Source of the DNA: Arachidicoccus terrestris
Lineage (GTDB): Bacteria > Bacteroidota > Bacteroidia > Chitinophagales > Chitinophagaceae
Direction: 5' to 3'
Assembly: GCF_020042345.1 (NCBI RefSeq)
Contig: NZ_CP083387.1
Span: 3,286,001-3,350,000, forward strand
DNA: 64,000 bases
Below, one piece after another: positions 26,565 through 35,644 of the stretch. Position 1 is the stretch's first letter; each line of letters starts with the position of its first letter. The notes beneath the pieces were generated by a model that saw nothing but the letters and a program-made list of their open reading frames with translations, was not told the origin of the DNA and did no database searches. The translations under genes were made by a program, and so were the position numbers.

Positions 26565-27671
26565 ATGAAACTTTCTTTGTTATTGCGTACCGCGTTATTG
26601 AGTTTTGCTGCATTTTTGGGATTCTCATTATCCGCCTCAGGGCGGCAGGCACCTCTGAAGGTTGCCCTGGCGGGATTAAGCCATGACCATGTTTACCTTT
26701 TGATGCAGCATTACAAAAAAGGAGAAGTGGCAATTGTTGGTATTGTTGAATCAGATCCTGTCTTAGTTGAGAAGTTTAAAAAGACCTATCATTTGGCCGA
26801 TACTTTGTTTTATAAGGACCTTTCGGTGTTGCTCAGGAACAGAAAGCCAGAAGTCGTTATGGCATTTGGACCGAACGTCGCCCATCTTTCGGTGGTAGAG
26901 GCCTGTGCTCCTTTGCATGTGAATGTCATGGTGGAAAAGCCGCTGGCGACAACGGTGAAAGATGCGGAACGGATTGTTTCTCTGGCTAAGCAGCATCATA
27001 TTTACGTATTAACAGATTATGAAACAAGCTGGTATGCGAGTAACCAGGCCGTATATAAGCAGGTCAGCGCAAATGAAATCGGAGAGGTCAGAAAAATGGT
27101 GGCACACGACGGGCATCAGGGGCCTAAAGAGATCGGCTGTAGCCCACAGTTTTTGTCCTGGCTGACTGATCCGAAAAAGAACGGAGCAGGCGCTTTATTT
27201 GATTTTGGTTGTTACGGAGCGAATCTGATGACATGGCTGATGAATGGCAGCGCTCCCGAAGCGGTCTATGCGGTCACCAGGCAGATCAAGCCCACTATTT
27301 ACCCAAATGTGGACGACGATGCTACTATCGTTTTAGATTACCCCGCTGCTACCGGTATTATTGAAGCTTCATGGAACTGGCCGTATAATATTAAGGATTG
27401 GGAAGTCTTCGGTAAGAACGGCTATCTTCAGGCTGTTGACCCCGACCAGCTGCGTGCGAGAAAGAATGGAGAGATGAATTATACTATAGAAAAGTTGCCT
27501 GCTCCGGCACAACCCTACCGGGATTATGTTGCCTATGTGTCTGCGGTTGTAAGGGGACAGCTGGATCCCGGCAATGATCTGTCTTCCCTTCAAAATAATC
27601 TCATTGTGGTGAAGATACTGGCGGCCGCCAGACAATCTGCCAGGGAGGGCAGGAAAATATACCTGAAGTAG
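26565..27671 (+). CDS. Secreted Gfo/Idh/MocA-family oxidoreductase
   Basis: 368 residues from ATG 26565; the longer frame from a TTG at 26433 puts 44 improbable residues before a good signal peptide (MKLSLLLRTALLSFAAFLGF, then SLSASG). The Rossmann nucleotide-binding part begins LKVALAGLSHDHVYLL, and the family's catalytic-lysine motif is VMVEKPLATT. Later DGHQGPKEIG and GGCGALFDFGCYGANL-like segments belong to the C-terminal sheet domain. Exported members of this family in Bacteroidota act on sugars or glycosides with a tightly bound NAD(H). The substrate is unknown. Confidence 0.88.
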   Translation: MKLSLLLRTALLSFAAFLGFSLSASGRQAPLKVALAGLSHDHVYLLMQHYKKGEVAIVGIVESDPVLVEKFKKTYHLADTLFYKDLSVLLRNRKPEVVMAFGPNVAHLSVVEACAPLHVNVMVEKPLATTVKDAERIVSLAKQHHIYVLTDYETSWYASNQAVYKQVSANEIGEVRKMVAHDGHQGPKEIGCSPQFLSWLTDPKKNGAGALFDFGCYGANLMTWLMNGSAPEAVYAVTRQIKPTIYPNVDDDATIVLDYPAATGIIEASWNWPYNIKDWEVFGKNGYLQAVDPDQLRARKNGEMNYTIEKLPAPAQPYRDYVAYVSAVVRGQLDPGNDLSSLQNNLIVVKILAAARQSAREGRKIYLK

Positions 27672-27700
27672 GCAATAGATATTCTTGAATTGAGCTTATG

Positions 27701-27721
27701 ATAAAAGGAGATCTTTTTTAT
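27701..27721. terminator. Weak bidirectional hairpin between convergent genes
   Basis: ATAAAAG-GAGAT-CTTTTTTAT: an A/T-rich stem with a T-run, in the 60 bp between the oxidoreductase and TonB-receptor stops. A plausible shared terminator, but the stem is weak. Confidence 0.4.
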
Positions 27722-27731
27722 GCTTAACCGT

Positions 27732-30179
27732 TTATATAGGAAATATGATTTTGATACATATATTTCGGCCGGGCCCATAAATGCCGTAACGGTGGGTAGG
27801 AGAGAAGCTATAATACTCAAAGTATTTTAATCTGCTCATATGGCTCTGATATGTAGTATTCATCACATTGTTTATCGCAACCTGTAATTCGATACGTTGC
27901 CGTCCGTTACATTGCAGGGAAACCCCTGTGCCGATATTAACCAGTGTATAAGACGGTGTGGCGGTTTCTGTATTATATAGACCCAGGAACCGGTTTTGAG
28001 ATCCATGGTAATCGAGTTCAGTCATGAAAGTTAGACAACGGAAGACCTTGTTTTGTAAGGAAACAATTTGTGTAATGTTGCTGAGCCAGCTAACCGGTGG
28101 GATGTGAGGCAGATATCTGCCTAATGTGCCTTTATTTTCATATAAGTGACTTGTATTTGCGCCATAGGTGATGGAGAGGTTGTTATTCCAGGAAAGGCCT
28201 TTCAGGGATCGGGGATGTATGTTTGCTGTAAGTTCCAGCCCATATAAGTGTGCACCTGCCTGTTGATATTGAAAAGTTTTATTACCCTGGGCATCGGTGA
28301 GGGGTGCTCCATCATTAGAAAGTTCTGTCAAGTAAATATAGTGATTGATATAATTATTAAAAACGCTAATCGATCCTGAGAAGGCACTGTATTCCATATC
28401 CATGCCAAGGTCTTGCTGGAAGCTGAACTCGGGTTGGGCATTCATATTTCCTTTATAGATAATGTGCGCGCCCGGATCCAGGCCATTTGCGGCAAGCTCC
28501 GTGATGTTGGGTGCTCTGTAACCCCTGGCTATATTTGCTTTCAGGCTGATATGGCTGTTGAAGGTATAGGTGCTGCCCAGACTTAAAGAGAGGCCATGAA
28601 AGCTTTTATTGAAACGACTGAATTGTCTCGTAGCTTTCGCATCAGGATGATCCGTCGTTTTATCAAACCCGGTATACTGATTTTTTACGGTATATAGGGG
28701 TTTGCCATCTATGTGTCTGTGGTCGTAACGAATACCTCCGCTAAAGGTAAAGTGCTTATATTTCCATTTAGAGAAAATGAAGCTGCCGATATCCCAAAGC
28801 CGGTAATCAGGAATGGGAAAATCTGTAGCGTCTTTATTTTTGTTGCCTTGATTCATGCCATTGACGCCAATGGTTAAATCCAAATTTTGCCAGACCGGTA
28901 AAGTATACTTAAATCCAAAGTTCAAGGTATTTAGGCGGACATACATACCGGCCTGATCCGTAATAGTAGGATGACTGAACTCTTGCCGGATGTTTTGTTG
29001 CCAGGCTATGGACGCTTCTACCTCTCCATGTCTTAATTTATACTGGTTGTTTGAATAGATCCGGTAATGTTGTATGCGCTGATGCAACGGACTTAGCCTG
29101 TAGCTGTTTAGTTGTTGATCAGATACGACTGGCCGGTCTTTAATATTATCTCTGTCTCCTTCATATATCTGTTTAGTGAATTTTCTTGTAAGAGAATCTC
29201 TACTGCCATCGGGTATACCTTGCCGGTCATTAAACAAGGTAAGATTAATAGTACTTTTACCGTTGGCTCCGGTGTGCCCTAATGATACGGTAGCTGAGGC
29301 TTCTTTAAAATTGGTATTATAGACACGACCATCTACCGGATTTTGGAAGTTTTTTGCCATCCTGTAACTGCCGGCACCGAGAAAATACCAGTTTCTGTTG
29401 CTGCTGTATAGACGGATACCATTGCCGATTAATCCATTGTTTTGCTGATATTCGCTGGTCAGACGGCCTCGAATGTTTCCGGTCTGGTCTTTTGGCCTAA
29501 AGGGTATCAGGCTGACGACTCCAGCCAATGCGTCAGAGCCATATATAAGACTAACAGGGCCTTTTAGCACTTCCGCTTTCTGCAGGCCGTAGGGATCAAT
29601 TTCAATACCATGTTCATCTCCCCATTGTTGTCCTTCCTGTCGAATGCCATCGTATAAAGTCAACACCCGGTTGTATCCAAGCCCCCGGATAAACGGCTTG
29701 GATATGTTCGGGCCGGTTTTAACCGCATTTAGCCCCGGGACGTTTTTAACAAGGACATCAATGATATTACTTTGAAGCGTCCGGTCAATCTTCAAGGCAG
29801 GTACCGAAGTGATCGCTACGGGGTTTTCCCTCAATTCTTTCTGCCTGTCTGTACGAACCGTTACATCGGTTAATGTGCCTGCTACCTGCTCTAAAAACAA
29901 CGTATGAAATGCTACCGTGGAGCAGAGCATTAGCGTATCCGTTTTATAGCCGGTGGAGGAAATGACGACTTTGACATCAGACGGGTCATTTGCCACATCT
30001 ATTGAGAAGACGCCGTTTTGATCGGTCACAACGCCCTTTGCACTCTCCAGAATCTTTATGGAAGCGCCCGCTAAAGGCCTGTTATTTCCGGCATCTTTAA
30101 CGATACCGCTTATTCTGCGATAATCAACACTAAAACCCATTAGAACGAAAATAGTACCTAAAAGCAATGTTTCTCTCAT
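27732..30179 (-). CDS. TonB-dependent outer-membrane receptor, probable metal uptake
   Basis: 815 residues from ATG 30179 (the frame can extend to a TTG at 30188). After a hydrophobic N-terminus comes a carboxypeptidase-regulatory-like domain (ISGIVKDAGNNRPLAGASIK), then a plug (NVPGLNAVKTGPNISKPFIR, QQWGDEHGIEIDPYGLQKAE, VLKGPVSLIYGSDALAG) and a 22-strand-type barrel ending in an aromatic residue-rich strand. The plug sequence is of the type found in heavy-metal and ZnuD-like receptors, not SusC. Neighbouring COG0523 GTPase genes suggest zinc, but that is inference. No SusD partner. Confidence 0.88.
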   Translation of the reverse strand: MRETLLLGTIFVLMGFSVDYRRISGIVKDAGNNRPLAGASIKILESAKGVVTDQNGVFSIDVANDPSDVKVVISSTGYKTDTLMLCSTVAFHTLFLEQVAGTLTDVTVRTDRQKELRENPVAITSVPALKIDRTLQSNIIDVLVKNVPGLNAVKTGPNISKPFIRGLGYNRVLTLYDGIRQEGQQWGDEHGIEIDPYGLQKAEVLKGPVSLIYGSDALAGVVSLIPFRPKDQTGNIRGRLTSEYQQNNGLIGNGIRLYSSNRNWYFLGAGSYRMAKNFQNPVDGRVYNTNFKEASATVSLGHTGANGKSTINLTLFNDRQGIPDGSRDSLTRKFTKQIYEGDRDNIKDRPVVSDQQLNSYRLSPLHQRIQHYRIYSNNQYKLRHGEVEASIAWQQNIRQEFSHPTITDQAGMYVRLNTLNFGFKYTLPVWQNLDLTIGVNGMNQGNKNKDATDFPIPDYRLWDIGSFIFSKWKYKHFTFSGGIRYDHRHIDGKPLYTVKNQYTGFDKTTDHPDAKATRQFSRFNKSFHGLSLSLGSTYTFNSHISLKANIARGYRAPNITELAANGLDPGAHIIYKGNMNAQPEFSFQQDLGMDMEYSAFSGSISVFNNYINHYIYLTELSNDGAPLTDAQGNKTFQYQQAGAHLYGLELTANIHPRSLKGLSWNNNLSITYGANTSHLYENKGTLGRYLPHIPPVSWLSNITQIVSLQNKVFRCLTFMTELDYHGSQNRFLGLYNTETATPSYTLVNIGTGVSLQCNGRQRIELQVAINNVMNTTYQSHMSRLKYFEYYSFSPTHRYGIYGPGRNICIKIIFPI

Positions 30180-30198
30180 TATAATCAATATATGAGCG

Positions 30199-30206
30199 CA
30201 AATATA
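30199..30206 (-). promoter_or_regulatory. -7 element of the TonB receptor gene
   Basis: Minus strand TATATTTG, an exact TAnnTTTG match and identical to the -7 of the COG0523 operon. The -33 position is not a clear TTG. The 5' leader would be short (about 13 bases). Confidence 0.5.
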
Positions 30207-30306
30207 AGATATAATTTTGGTAAACCTAAATAATTAATTTGGCAATATGAATATTAACTAATAAGGTTGCGGGTTCAAAGCAAAAATGATGAAGATGGAG
30301 TTGAAA

Positions 30307-31518
30307 TTAAGTCTTCATGGGAAAAGGGTCGTTAAACTGAAAACCGTTACCAAAGGGAGATGGCTCATCGTCTTGTAGCAGACAGCTGTTAAGGTCATTT
30401 ATGACCTTTTCCTTTTCTATGTTCTGGCCAATAAATACAAGTTCATTGATCCTGTCTCCCCATTTTTTGTTCCACCTGCTTTCAATATCCTTTTGGTTAT
30501 AAACAAAAGATGCATACTTGATACGCTCAGAGTAAGGCATACTGCACCACCACACGCCTGCTCTTTCCAGTCTTGAAGAGCCTCCCGCCTGGGAGAAATT
30601 CATTGCCTCATCAGGCCGGGAGGCTAGCCAGAATAATCCTTTGGCCCGAATTATCTCCTGGGGGTATTGCTCATTAAGATAGGTCCAGAAACGTTCTGGG
30701 TGGAATGGACGCTTACTTCTGAAAACAAAGGAACTAATACCATATTCTTCGGTTTCGGGCGTGTGGTTTTCTGTCTGGAGTTCTTTTTGCCAGCCGGCAG
30801 AAGTTTGTGCCTCATCAAAATCGAAAAGCCCGGTATTGAGTATCAGTTTCGGATCAATTTGTCCAAAGGAAGATCTTAGAATTCTGGCTGAAGGATTTAA
30901 CTTGTGAATAGCTGCTTCCAGGAGGCCGAGGGTTTTTCCGTCTACAAGATCAGTCTTGTTTAAAACGATGACGTTGGCGAATTCAATCTGATCGGTGAGC
31001 AGATCGACAATGGTCCGGTCATCCCCTTCCATATTGGTGAGTGCCCGATCTGTTAAACGTTCATTTGTGCCGAAATCATTGAAAAAATTAAGACAGTCTA
31101 CTACCGTGACCATCGTATCGATATAGCTGAACCTTGACAGGTCTATACCGCTCTCGTCGTTAACATACGAAAAGGTCTGTGCTACCGGAACTGGCTCGCT
31201 GATACCGGAACTTTCGATGAGCAAATAATCAAAGCGGTTTTCAGCTGCCAGGCGCTCGACTTCTTTTACCAAGTCTTCCCTAAGTGTGCAGCAGATACAG
31301 CCATTACTCATTTCTACTAATCTTTCTTCAGTTCTTGATAAAACCTCTTCATTCTCTACCAGTTTGGCATCTATATTCACTTCACTCATATCATTGACAA
31401 TGACGGCAACTTTAAGATGCTGTTTATTATGTAGTAGATAGTTAAGAAGGGTGGTCTTGCCTGCTCCCAAAAAGCCGCTTAATACGGTTACGGGAAGTTT
31501 TCTTTTATCAGTGTTCAT
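30307..31518 (-). CDS. COG0523/CobW-family GTPase (metal chaperone)
   Basis: 403 residues. The G1 loop is GFLGAGKTTLLNYLL, the metal-binding C-x-C-C motif is GCICCTLREDL, the G3-type segment is in VTVVDCLNFF, and NKTD is the G4 motif. The C-terminal CobW_C domain (RPFHPERFWTYLNEQYP onward) and GVWWCSMP follow. Family members deliver zinc or cobalt to client enzymes. Here the start overlaps the stop of the small gene upstream by 11 bp, and the TonB receptor follows. The promoter has paired TGCAAC-type boxes, supporting a Zur-controlled zinc-starvation role by inference. Confidence 0.9.
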   Translation of the reverse strand: MNTDKRKLPVTVLSGFLGAGKTTLLNYLLHNKQHLKVAVIVNDMSEVNIDAKLVENEEVLSRTEERLVEMSNGCICCTLREDLVKEVERLAAENRFDYLLIESSGISEPVPVAQTFSYVNDESGIDLSRFSYIDTMVTVVDCLNFFNDFGTNERLTDRALTNMEGDDRTIVDLLTDQIEFANVIVLNKTDLVDGKTLGLLEAAIHKLNPSARILRSSFGQIDPKLILNTGLFDFDEAQTSAGWQKELQTENHTPETEEYGISSFVFRSKRPFHPERFWTYLNEQYPQEIIRAKGLFWLASRPDEAMNFSQAGGSSRLERAGVWWCSMPYSERIKYASFVYNQKDIESRWNKKWGDRINELVFIGQNIEKEKVINDLNSCLLQDDEPSPFGNGFQFNDPFPMKT

Positions 31519-31705
31519 ATACGCTGTACCAGTTAATTATATTTTCTAAATGATTTTTCCCATAGATTTCAATAAATCGGCGTGTTTCAGGATGTTCTGC
31601 ATTGCGAAATACGGCCAGCCGGCGCCTCGCGAAGTGTTTACTTAGTTTGATTTCGCATTGATTTTCAATGCAGTTACGCCACTGGTCAAAAGTCTGGGGG
31701 ATCAT
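31508..31705 (-). CDS. Small conserved-looking protein coupled to the COG0523 GTPase
   Basis: 65 residues from ATG 31705 (MIPQTFDQWRNCIENQCEIK, ending ENIINWYSVYEH). A much longer frame to 31927 is rejected because the promoter at 31736-31767 lies inside it. Charged and probably helical, with two Cys (C-x4-C) and several His that could bind metal. First gene of the operon; overlaps the GTPase start by 11 bp. I recall no established function; it is likely an accessory or client of the GTPase. Confidence 0.75.
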   Translation of the reverse strand: MIPQTFDQWRNCIENQCEIKLSKHFARRRLAVFRNAEHPETRRFIEIYGKNHLENIINWYSVYEH

Positions 31706-31722
31706 ATTTTTTAGTTTAATAA

Positions 31723-31777
31723 TGAAACGTTGTTGCAAATATAAAGAATGCCTACTATTTATTGCAACATTGATGCA
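31723..31777 (-). promoter_or_regulatory. Paired imperfect palindromes over the promoter, Zur-like operator candidate
   Basis: Plus strand: TGCAACATTGATGCA at 31763-31777 and TGAAACGTTGTTGCA at 31723-31737, each an imperfect 7-1-7 palindrome, centres 40 bp apart. One covers the -33, the other the -7/start point, where repressors act. Assignment to Zur rests on the neighbouring genes. Confidence 0.5.
31736..31767 (-). promoter_or_regulatory. Promoter of the COG0523 operon (TTG-N21-TATATTTG)
   Basis: Minus strand: TTG at 31767-31765 and TATATTTG at 31743-31736, spacing 21, an excellent Bacteroidota promoter, with a start point about 25 bases before the small gene's ATG. Confidence 0.75.
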
Positions 31778-32005
31778 AATATTTTTTTGACTATTCTGGC
31801 GATCCCGTGTGGAGCGGGGCGGGAACATGAATGGCTTTTTTGTCAGGTGCCCGGGCTTTTCCTGAAAAATAAGGCAGCAGATGAACGAGCAGACAACCTC
31901 CTCAGATGAGGCAATAACGGTGTTCATTAGCTGAGTCAGGTGCCGTTATCGTTCTATTTTTATATTCAAGATATCGCTAAGCCGGTGGGATTGAAGTTTC
32001 GGTAT

Positions 32006-32968
32006 TTATTGCCGGTTGAAAGTATGCACCTCTCTTTGCTTCGTCGCATCCTCTCTGTTCAACATTTTTCCAATCTTGTTGACAAGGTCAATTGAGCCAT
32101 TGATTTCATCTTTTCGAATAGCCAGACTCTCAATATTAAATCCAAAAGGGACGCAGCTTCTAGTGCAGAATTCAATCAGTTGATCAGCAATATCTAGACA
32201 AACATTCAGGGATTTTTCCAACATATTGTCGGCTTGTAATAATTCTTCTTTAAGTTGATCCGGAATATGAATACCCAACCATTCCATAAACCGAAGCGTC
32301 TTTACAGAGCCGCATACCGTTAATGTAAAAACAATCGTGGGAGGGGTGATCTGCTGCTTTTGACTGGTCAGGCAAAGGTCTTCTATCATTTTTTTCGCAT
32401 AGTCCAGATTGAAAACACATTGAGAAATAAAGTAAGAAACGCCACAGGCGGCTTTATCTAAAATGCGTTTATCCTCATCGTGTAAGACAGCGTGTCTTTC
32501 TGGAATCGTAACAGCCCCCAGAACAGATGTTTCATTGAATTTCTGCCACAGACCATAAGCTTCCGGCAATGTTACTTTAACAGGGTAATCAGCTGCAGGT
32601 ACGCCTACAAATACCGGATAGAACTGTTGTATATGAATATCATCCAGCCACTGTGTCAGTTCCTCACTTGAAAATTTACCAGCGGGTCTGTAAATGATTT
32701 TCGGGACCTTCAGATCTTGCAGATACTGCCTGGAGAAATTGAATGGATCAAGTGCATTCATAAAGGGAAATGGACGCTCAACCGAAGTACGGGCTGACTC
32801 GTCCTGCACATCATAAACCACCAGGGCGTCGATATCCAGGGACACGAGCCTTTCCAATGTTTTTTGAGCAATTTCTGCGACTTTCTCCGGAGAAGTGCCT
32901 TCTTTGGGAGGCGTAATTCCGTAGGTTAAAATTCCTGACTTTCCTGATTTGACTTTATCTAAAAACAT
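32006..32968 (-). CDS. Methylenetetrahydrofolate reductase-like protein
   Basis: 320 residues of the MetF-type TIM barrel: ILTYGITPPKEGTSPEKVAE at the N-terminus, IDALVVYDVQDES, SYFISQCVFNLDYAKKMIED. In MetF it would reduce methylene-THF to methyl-THF, the methyl donor of the adjacent MetE. The sequence is a divergent member, and the N-terminal glutamate-containing E-x-x-P-P-K motif reads TYGITPPKEG, so the catalytic Glu is not in its usual place. It is separated from metE by a terminator-like hairpin and has its own candidate -7. It could be a specialised methyl carrier enzyme rather than classical MetF. Confidence 0.75.
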   Translation of the reverse strand: MFLDKVKSGKSGILTYGITPPKEGTSPEKVAEIAQKTLERLVSLDIDALVVYDVQDESARTSVERPFPFMNALDPFNFSRQYLQDLKVPKIIYRPAGKFSSEELTQWLDDIHIQQFYPVFVGVPAADYPVKVTLPEAYGLWQKFNETSVLGAVTIPERHAVLHDEDKRILDKAACGVSYFISQCVFNLDYAKKMIEDLCLTSQKQQITPPTIVFTLTVCGSVKTLRFMEWLGIHIPDQLKEELLQADNMLEKSLNVCLDIADQLIEFCTRSCVPFGFNIESLAIRKDEINGSIDLVNKIGKMLNREDATKQREVHTFNRQ

Positions 32969-33041
32969 ATACCCTTATACTAAACTTGTCCTTGTCTTTT
33001 GTTTAACTATGCTATTTTCTGTCTGATCCGCTTACTATCTG

Positions 33042-33049
33042 CAAAAGTA
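33042..33049 (-). promoter_or_regulatory. Candidate -7 element of the metF-like gene
   Basis: Minus strand TACTTTTG, exact TAnnTTTG, about 75 bp upstream of the ATG. No TTG at -33. Confidence 0.4.
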
Positions 33050-33100
33050 AGTATTATATCGCCGTTTTCGGTTATCTGTTGATGCCCGGTTTTTAATTTT

Positions 33101-33137
33101 AAGAAAACGCACTGCAAACCGTTAGGCTTGCAGTGCT
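33101..33137 (-). terminator. Terminator after metE
   Basis: A perfect 9-bp stem GCACTGCAA/TTGCAGTGC (33109-33117 with 33128-33136), 10-base loop, followed on the minus strand by GTTTTCTT. It lies 13 bp after the metE stop. Confidence 0.7.
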
Positions 33138-33149
33138 CAAATATATAAA

Positions 33150-35456
33150 TTATAGGACAGCTTCTACACTTATTTCTTGCCGAATTTGCCTGGCGGCAGC
33201 AACCATGTTTTCCAGGGCAGCCTTCGTTTCAGGCCACTTTCTGGTTTTTAATCCGCAGTCCGGGTTGACCCATAGATTGCGCGCCGGCAAGAGCCCGGCC
33301 GCTTTCTTCAACAAAGAAGCTATCTCTTCCGTAGCCGGAACACGAGGGGAATGGATATCATATACACCGGGGCCGATTTCATTTGGGTATTCAAAATGAG
33401 CAAATGCCTGTAATAGTTCCATTTGGGACCTGGAGGTCTCAATAGTGATCACGTCAGCATCCATGGCCGCGATGTGTTCAATAATATTATTAAATTCACT
33501 ATAACACATATGTGTGTGGATCTGCGTTTTATCCTGCACACCGCCGGCTGTAATTCTAAACGCCTTTACCGCCCAATTTAGATACTGAGTATGTTTGGCT
33601 TTTCTCAACGGCAGACCTTCTCGAATAGCTGCTTCATCAATCTGTATAATACCGATTCCTGCTTTTTCCAGTGCCAATACTTCATCGCGGATAGCAAAAG
33701 CGATTTGCGCGGCTGTGGTCTCACGAGGCTGATCATCCCGCACAAATGACCATTGTAATATTGTAACGGGGCCGGTCAGCATGCCTTTCATGGGTTTAGT
33801 GGTTTGTTTAGCTGCGAAACTGGTCCAACGGACAGTCATGTCATTGGAGCGGCTTATATCTCCAAAGATCACGGGTGGTTTGACGCAGCGACTGCCATAA
33901 CTTTGTACCCAGCCGTTTGCGGTAAACAAGAATCCGTCCAGTTGCTCGCCAAAATATTCCACCATGTCATTACGTTCGAATTCACCGTGGACCAGAACAT
34001 CCAGGCCGATTTCCTCCTGCCAGCGAATTACATCTGTGGTGGCCTTTTCGATGGCCGTTTCATATTGTTCATTTGTCAATGCACCTTTTTTGAATTTGGC
34101 CCGCAATTGGCGAATGTCATCAGTCTGGGGAAAAGAACCGATGGTCGTCGTCGGAAAGGCCGGTAAGTTAAACCGCTCGTGATGCAGACGCTGGCGTACC
34201 CGAAAGGGACTATTACGTGTCGCATCGGCGTCAGTAATGGTGTCAACTCTGGCCTTTACCGCCGGTTTATGCACTTTCTTTGATGATTTTCGAGACGCTA
34301 TCGCTTCAATATTTGCTTTTAATAGTGTGGTATTGCCTTCTGCAATCCGGGTAAGTTCGCTAACTTCTGATAGTTTTTGCTTAGCGAAAGCCATCCAATT
34401 TTTTATCTCCGGGTCTATAGCTGTCTCCAGAGCCAGATCAATCGGGCTATGTAAAAGGGAACAGGAAGGAGCAATGATAACGCGCTCTTTCCCTAATTTT
34501 TCAACAGCTTTATTGATTAATAGTAATGATTTCTGATAATCATTTTTCCAGACATTACGTCCATCCACGATCCCCAGAGATATACTTAATGAATCCGGGG
34601 CGAGCGCCAGTACTTCTTCCAGTTGTTCGGGTGCCCGTACCAAGTCGATATGAAGTGCTTCAACAGGTAAACTGACGGCCAGTTCTGTATTGTCAAGCAG
34701 GGCGTCAAAGTAGGTAGCAAGGAGTATGTGTATGCCGCCAGTCTGGTCAGCGATCTTTTTATAGGCATATATAAATGCATCTTTCTCTTTTTGGGAAAGG
34801 TCAAGCACGAGACAAGGCTCGTCCAGCTGAACCCAGGTTGCACCTTGTTTTTTTAGACGGTTGATAATGTCAATATATACAGGTATTAATTTGTGGATAA
34901 GATCAACGCGATCAAAACCTGCTTCTTTTTCTTTGCCTAACAGCAGATAACTTACTGGCCCGATTAGAACAGGTTTGGCGCTTTCGCCAAGGATTTGCCT
35001 GGCGTCGCTATATGCATTAAATACATTATCATCGGATATCTTGAATGTCTGATCAGCCACGAACTCCGGGACAATATAATGGTAATTGGTATCCAGCCAT
35101 TTGGTCATTTCCATGGCTGTAATATCCAGACCGTTTTTTTGGTAACCACGGGCCATGGCAAAATATAATTCTATTTTATTATATGCACTATTGGCGGACA
35201 ATAAGGGTGAATAGCGTTCCGGGATAGCACCCAGGAGCATACTTGTGTCAAGAACCTGATCATAAAAACTAAAATCATTGCAAGGTATCAGGTCAATACC
35301 TGCTTCGAGCTGCGCCTGCCAATTCTGTTCTTTAATCATATCCGCGACACTGTTTAAGGCTGTAAGGTCAATCTTACCGCTCCAGAACTGCTCGCATGCC
35401 TTTTTGAGTTGTCGGTGGCCTCCGATTCTGGGATAGCCTAGATTTTGTGTTAGCAT
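33150..35456 (-). CDS. metE: Cobalamin-independent methionine synthase
   Basis: 768 residues, full length. Transfers a methyl group from 5-methyl-THF-triglutamate to homocysteine. The N-terminal domain starts LGYPRIGGHRQLKKACEQFW; the C-terminal catalytic domain has FPTTTIGSFPQTDDIR and the zinc ligands His/Cys in QIHTHMCYSEFNNI, Glu, and Cys in WVNPDCGLKTRKW. Uses no B12 and is typically induced when methionine is short. A divergent Lrp/AsnC regulator starts 188 bp upstream. No SAM or B12 riboswitch is seen in the short leader. Confidence 0.97.
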   Translation of the reverse strand: MLTQNLGYPRIGGHRQLKKACEQFWSGKIDLTALNSVADMIKEQNWQAQLEAGIDLIPCNDFSFYDQVLDTSMLLGAIPERYSPLLSANSAYNKIELYFAMARGYQKNGLDITAMEMTKWLDTNYHYIVPEFVADQTFKISDDNVFNAYSDARQILGESAKPVLIGPVSYLLLGKEKEAGFDRVDLIHKLIPVYIDIINRLKKQGATWVQLDEPCLVLDLSQKEKDAFIYAYKKIADQTGGIHILLATYFDALLDNTELAVSLPVEALHIDLVRAPEQLEEVLALAPDSLSISLGIVDGRNVWKNDYQKSLLLINKAVEKLGKERVIIAPSCSLLHSPIDLALETAIDPEIKNWMAFAKQKLSEVSELTRIAEGNTTLLKANIEAIASRKSSKKVHKPAVKARVDTITDADATRNSPFRVRQRLHHERFNLPAFPTTTIGSFPQTDDIRQLRAKFKKGALTNEQYETAIEKATTDVIRWQEEIGLDVLVHGEFERNDMVEYFGEQLDGFLFTANGWVQSYGSRCVKPPVIFGDISRSNDMTVRWTSFAAKQTTKPMKGMLTGPVTILQWSFVRDDQPRETTAAQIAFAIRDEVLALEKAGIGIIQIDEAAIREGLPLRKAKHTQYLNWAVKAFRITAGGVQDKTQIHTHMCYSEFNNIIEHIAAMDADVITIETSRSQMELLQAFAHFEYPNEIGPGVYDIHSPRVPATEEIASLLKKAAGLLPARNLWVNPDCGLKTRKWPETKAALENMVAAARQIRQEISVEAVL

Positions 35457-35613
35457 GTATCTTGTCTTTAAAAATGGTAAAAACGTCTTTGTTTTTTGAT
35501 AAATAAATCCGTGTAAAGATAAAATTGAAGACTATTAAACTGCCTTAATGATTAAAATTGATAAAAATATCTATTTTAATATGTGAAATAAGTGTATTGT
35601 TCTGTTTTGTTGC

Positions 35614-35621
35614 TATTTTTG
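35614..35621 (+). promoter_or_regulatory. Candidate -7 element of the Lrp/AsnC gene
   Basis: TATTTTTG, exact TAnnTTTG, 23 bp before the ATG; GTG replaces TTG at N19. Confidence 0.4.
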
Positions 35622-35644
35622 CCGGAAAAAAAGAAATTTATTTT

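Noticed and set aside
35457-35644. SAM or B12 riboswitch in the metE leader
   Set aside because: The interval is 188 bp, A/T-rich and shared with the divergent Lrp gene; no stems of either class were seen.
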